DNA of 64,000 bases from Sclerurus mexicanus (taxonomy: Eukaryota > Chordata > Aves > Passeriformes > Furnariidae): NCBI GenBank assembly GCA_013396755.1, contig VWZF01005810.1, positions 898,555 to 962,554 of the forward strand. Reading direction: 5' to 3'. The translations under genes were made by a program, and so were the position numbers. The notes under the pieces were generated by a model, which saw nothing but the letters and a program-made list of their open reading frames with translations, made no database searches and was not told the DNA's origin. Shown here in pieces: positions 61,051-64,000 of this stretch (position 1 is its first letter; every line of letters starts with the position of its first letter).

Positions 61051-62979
61051 AAAGTGTTGGGGAGCCCCTAGTATGGCCTCAACTGTCCTTATTTTCACAG
61101 AGCTGTGGAAGGTTGAGGTGACACCAACAGTGGTTTCCTATTGGTCCCCACCATAGTGGCCACAGACTGCCCCACCCCTGGTCTCAGGTCAGCCCTGAGG
61201 CTGCAGACCCTTCCCCTGCCCTGGTGGTGTGATCTGGGCTGGGTTCAACTGCTGGTCTTTTGCTCACCTCCGGGCTGTCTGCAACCATCAGGTGGGGGCT
61301 CCCCCCATAGGCAACGTGGAGGCCCTCAGAGCCATGTCCAAGAGCTGATGAATTTACAGCTGATGTGTCCTTTACTGCTGCATTGTGTATAGTCTTGGGG
61401 ACATGGGAAGAAAAGGAAGAGTTGGAGGGAAGTTATTCTTCAGCCTGATGGCAGCTGGGCATCTTTTGGAAGAGAAACCCTTTGTGCCACCTAGAGGCCA
61501 CAGATGCAGGAGTTGTCATGGCTGAGAATGATCCACAGTGAAGCTGATCTGCAAATCAGATGGTGAAAGTCTGTTTTATTCGTTTCTCTTCAGAAATATC
61601 TTTGAGCCCAAGTGAGCAGGAACAGGGATGCCCCTATTGCACACGTTTGAATTGAGTCTGGTGTTGGTGCAGGTGAAGTTGGCTGCTTGGTTTAAGGAAA
61701 TGGGACAGCCCTATGCCATCTGTCAGAAAGCAAGAGAAGCGTAAATACCAATGAGTTGTATCCCTCAGAATTTTATGACATCGACTTGCATTACTGCTGC
61801 TCTGAGAACTAATAAACACTTTTATATGGTGATTATTCTGCATTGCATTAAAGTATAGCTCAGGAGTGCACCAATTTGACACCTATTATGCAGTTCCTGA
61901 ATTTCAAAAGTAAATTCTTTTCCAATGAAACTGCCTCTAAAGTGCTAATTTCTAGAAATGTGGCCACTAATAAGTTTCTTCCCATAACACTGCCATCTAG
62001 AGAAATTGTTGTGCCCCTTTCAGAAGGGGGAGATTTTGAAGACTTGGTAAGATTTGGAAAAAAAATCAAGTGGTTATTCTACTAACCTGTTTCCTAAAAT
62101 AATTTTGAGGAGTGGGAGAAAGAGAAGGGCATAACAGGTTTCATGACTTCCTATCTCCTTATATTAAATATTTTCATAATGTAGTCCATGATGATGTAAA
62201 CTCAATCTTTGTAGAGATTTTGGATCTCAAGGGGAAATTTTGCCAATGAGTACTGTGATGCATGTGATGATAGATGTCCTCCACTCCTAATCTTGGAGAA
62301 AGCTGGATTACCTGTGTAAACATGTGTCCATGTTTTCTCTCCCAGTGCAATCAGCACTTCTGGTTGCATTGCATGTATTCTACTTAGTGTGTTTCCATCT
62401 GATCCGCTTGTTAAAATAAAGATATGGAATGAGCAATCCAACATCTCTTGTTTTAAAAGTAAATTTTTGCCTTGTGGTGAACATAAAGAAAAAATTGTGT
62501 ATGTTCAAGGGTGGTGTCAAGCCAGAAAGTGAATTAAGAAATATAACTCTGTATGCAGAGGAATGGGTCTGGCTTCAGTTTTTCTTTTCTTCCAACCCCA
62601 AGGATCTACGCAGTAATGTTCCTTGTCTGAAATTTTCAGGATGATCTATTTGAATGGATATAAAGATTTATCTGTTTCTCCCCCTGCTCCAACCCCCTGG
62701 ATATTTCCAAGGTAAAGATGTGTAGAGTAAGGGTAAAATGAGAAATATTCAGAACACAAAAGAAGTAGTAGAAACTGCAGTTTGCATGAATGATTACATT
62801 AGATTTTATGTCTATATACTCCCATATATATATTATATACTTAAAAATATTAGAATAGAAATTTATAATTAACATATAGTAAAATGTATATTTTTACAAA
62901 TCTTAAAACATAAGTGAGTATAATAGATTAAAATAAACAGATGTCAATAAATATCTATTTTATATATGTATTTATATGT
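61051..62979. other. Intergenic DNA, with a GC-richer patch next to CR1
   Basis: About 61050-61500 is GC-richer than the surroundings and unlike the neighbouring CR1. I do not recognise it. The remainder is AT-rich, including a TA-rich tract with ATATATATTATATAC near 62823-62840. No gene is supported. Confidence 0.4.
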
Positions 62980-63118
62980 ATTCAAGGACAGGTCGGATGA
63001 GGTTTTGAGCAACCTGATCCTGGTGGAAGGTATCCCTACCCAAACCCCGGGAGGGAGGGGGAGGTTGGAACTAGATTATTTTTCAAGTGCCTTCCTAAAC
63101 AAACCATTCTATGATATT
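62980..63118 (+). mobile_element. CR1 LINE 3'-terminal fragment
   Basis: ATTCAAGGACAGGTCGGATG, TTTTGAGCAACCTGATCCTG, GTGGAAGGTATCCCTACCC, GGTTGGAACTAGATTATTTT and AAACCATTCTATGATATTAT follow the CR1 3' end step by step, including the terminal ATTCTATGA. Confidence 0.9.
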
Positions 63119-64000
63119 ATTAAAAGGGTTATTGTCAAAGATAGAGACTTGTTTAAAACGATATCTTCTCTCTGCAGAAAGCAGAGATAAAAGATGGGAA
63201 GAAATGTGCAATAAAACTCCTCTGTGGCTGAAAATGGATTTCTGCTTCAGAATGCACTTGAAGTGTAGGGCATAAACTATTCAGCAGTGCTTCCTCTTTG
63301 ATTGTTGGTTCTGCAAGAGCAGCTACCATGAATGAATGGCATATATAGTGCCTGTTCCCACCTTTCTCTGGTAGTTTTAATTTTGCATTCTAGAAGTGTG
63401 GTACATAGACCTGTGTATATGATCCCATGCTAATACCACACATTTTAACGCATCATTTAAAGGACTCTTCATTATTTTTACTCCTAGTTTTATGTTTTCT
63501 TAGATTTGTGACACCCAGCTGAATTCTGAATTGGCTTTTACTGTTGTAACTAATTCATGTCTATATAAGCCTCCTATAATGCGAAATTACATGGGATCCT
63601 GAGTCTTCAAAAGGCTAGTGTGAAAAACTTCTGATGGACTGGATCTGTTGCTGAAGGACAGAATGTATGTGTTTACTTTCTGACCTATCACATAAATGCT
63701 GTCAGAATTTTGCTCTTAATTTGATTTGTGGCATTCCATTAAGTTATTCTGTGTACAGGCAAATAACTAATGATTCCCAGACTCCCTGTACTGTAAAATA
63801 AGGGCAGGCTCTGTTTGGCAGAACAGAAATTGTACTTTAGTACAGACAGGAACTGTTCATATTAATCAAGTGGTATCTAGTCTGAAATGACTTTTAGCTA
63901 ATGACTTCTTATTCTCAGGTTAACTATATTGCTTATAAATAGCATGCTTTTCTAATTCATATGATTATTAATAATCAAAGGCTAGATGAGTGCTTTTCTG
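63119..64000. other. Intergenic DNA to the window edge
   Basis: Unique AT-rich sequence; nothing recognised. Confidence 0.45.

Overview
The window is a piece of a bird genome. Four things show this: an avian-type calcitonin precursor, several CR1 LINE 3' ends, avian-type ERV LTR sequence, and low gene density in AT-rich DNA with one GC-rich CpG-island promoter. The species cannot be fixed from the sequence.

The only gene I can support is CALCA (calcitonin / alpha-CGRP), on the + strand, running from the promoter at the left edge to about 5.3 kb. The promoter has two CCAAT elements and a TATA box. Exon 1 is non-coding. Exons 2 and 3 encode the signal peptide and the shared N-terminal propeptide. 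Exon 4 (2593 to about 3135) encodes calcitonin and carries its own poly(A) signal. Exon 5 (4543-4726) encodes CGRP, and exon 6 (5045 to about 5285) is the CGRP 3' UTR. All coding splice junctions are in the same phase, so exon 3 can join exon 4 (138-residue preprocalcitonin) or exon 5 (125-residue prepro-CGRP). Sequences that could control this choice are present: a cluster of TGCATG (RBFOX) elements before exon 4, and a decoy 5' splice site with a pyrimidine tract about 320 bases after the exon 4 poly(A) signal.

From 5.3 kb to the end (about 59 kb) I found no convincing exon, tRNA or other RNA gene. This part is intergenic and dotted with repeats. CR1 fragments lie near 6.2, 13.2, 40.0, 43.3, 58.1-58.5, 60.8 and 63.0 kb. 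There is an LTR fragment at 11.0-11.4 kb, a solo ERVL-like LTR with a probable 5-bp target duplication at 19.06-19.57 kb, and a partial LTR at 17.67-17.80 kb. Simple-sequence tracts and a few unique AT-rich stretches that read like conserved non-coding elements make up most of what else I can name.

Two places are assembly-sensitive. A 365-bp exact direct repeat straddles a single N at 17796, and it looks like the occupied and empty alleles of an ERV insertion placed in tandem. A 28-N gap at 44466-44493 sits inside a poly-G run.
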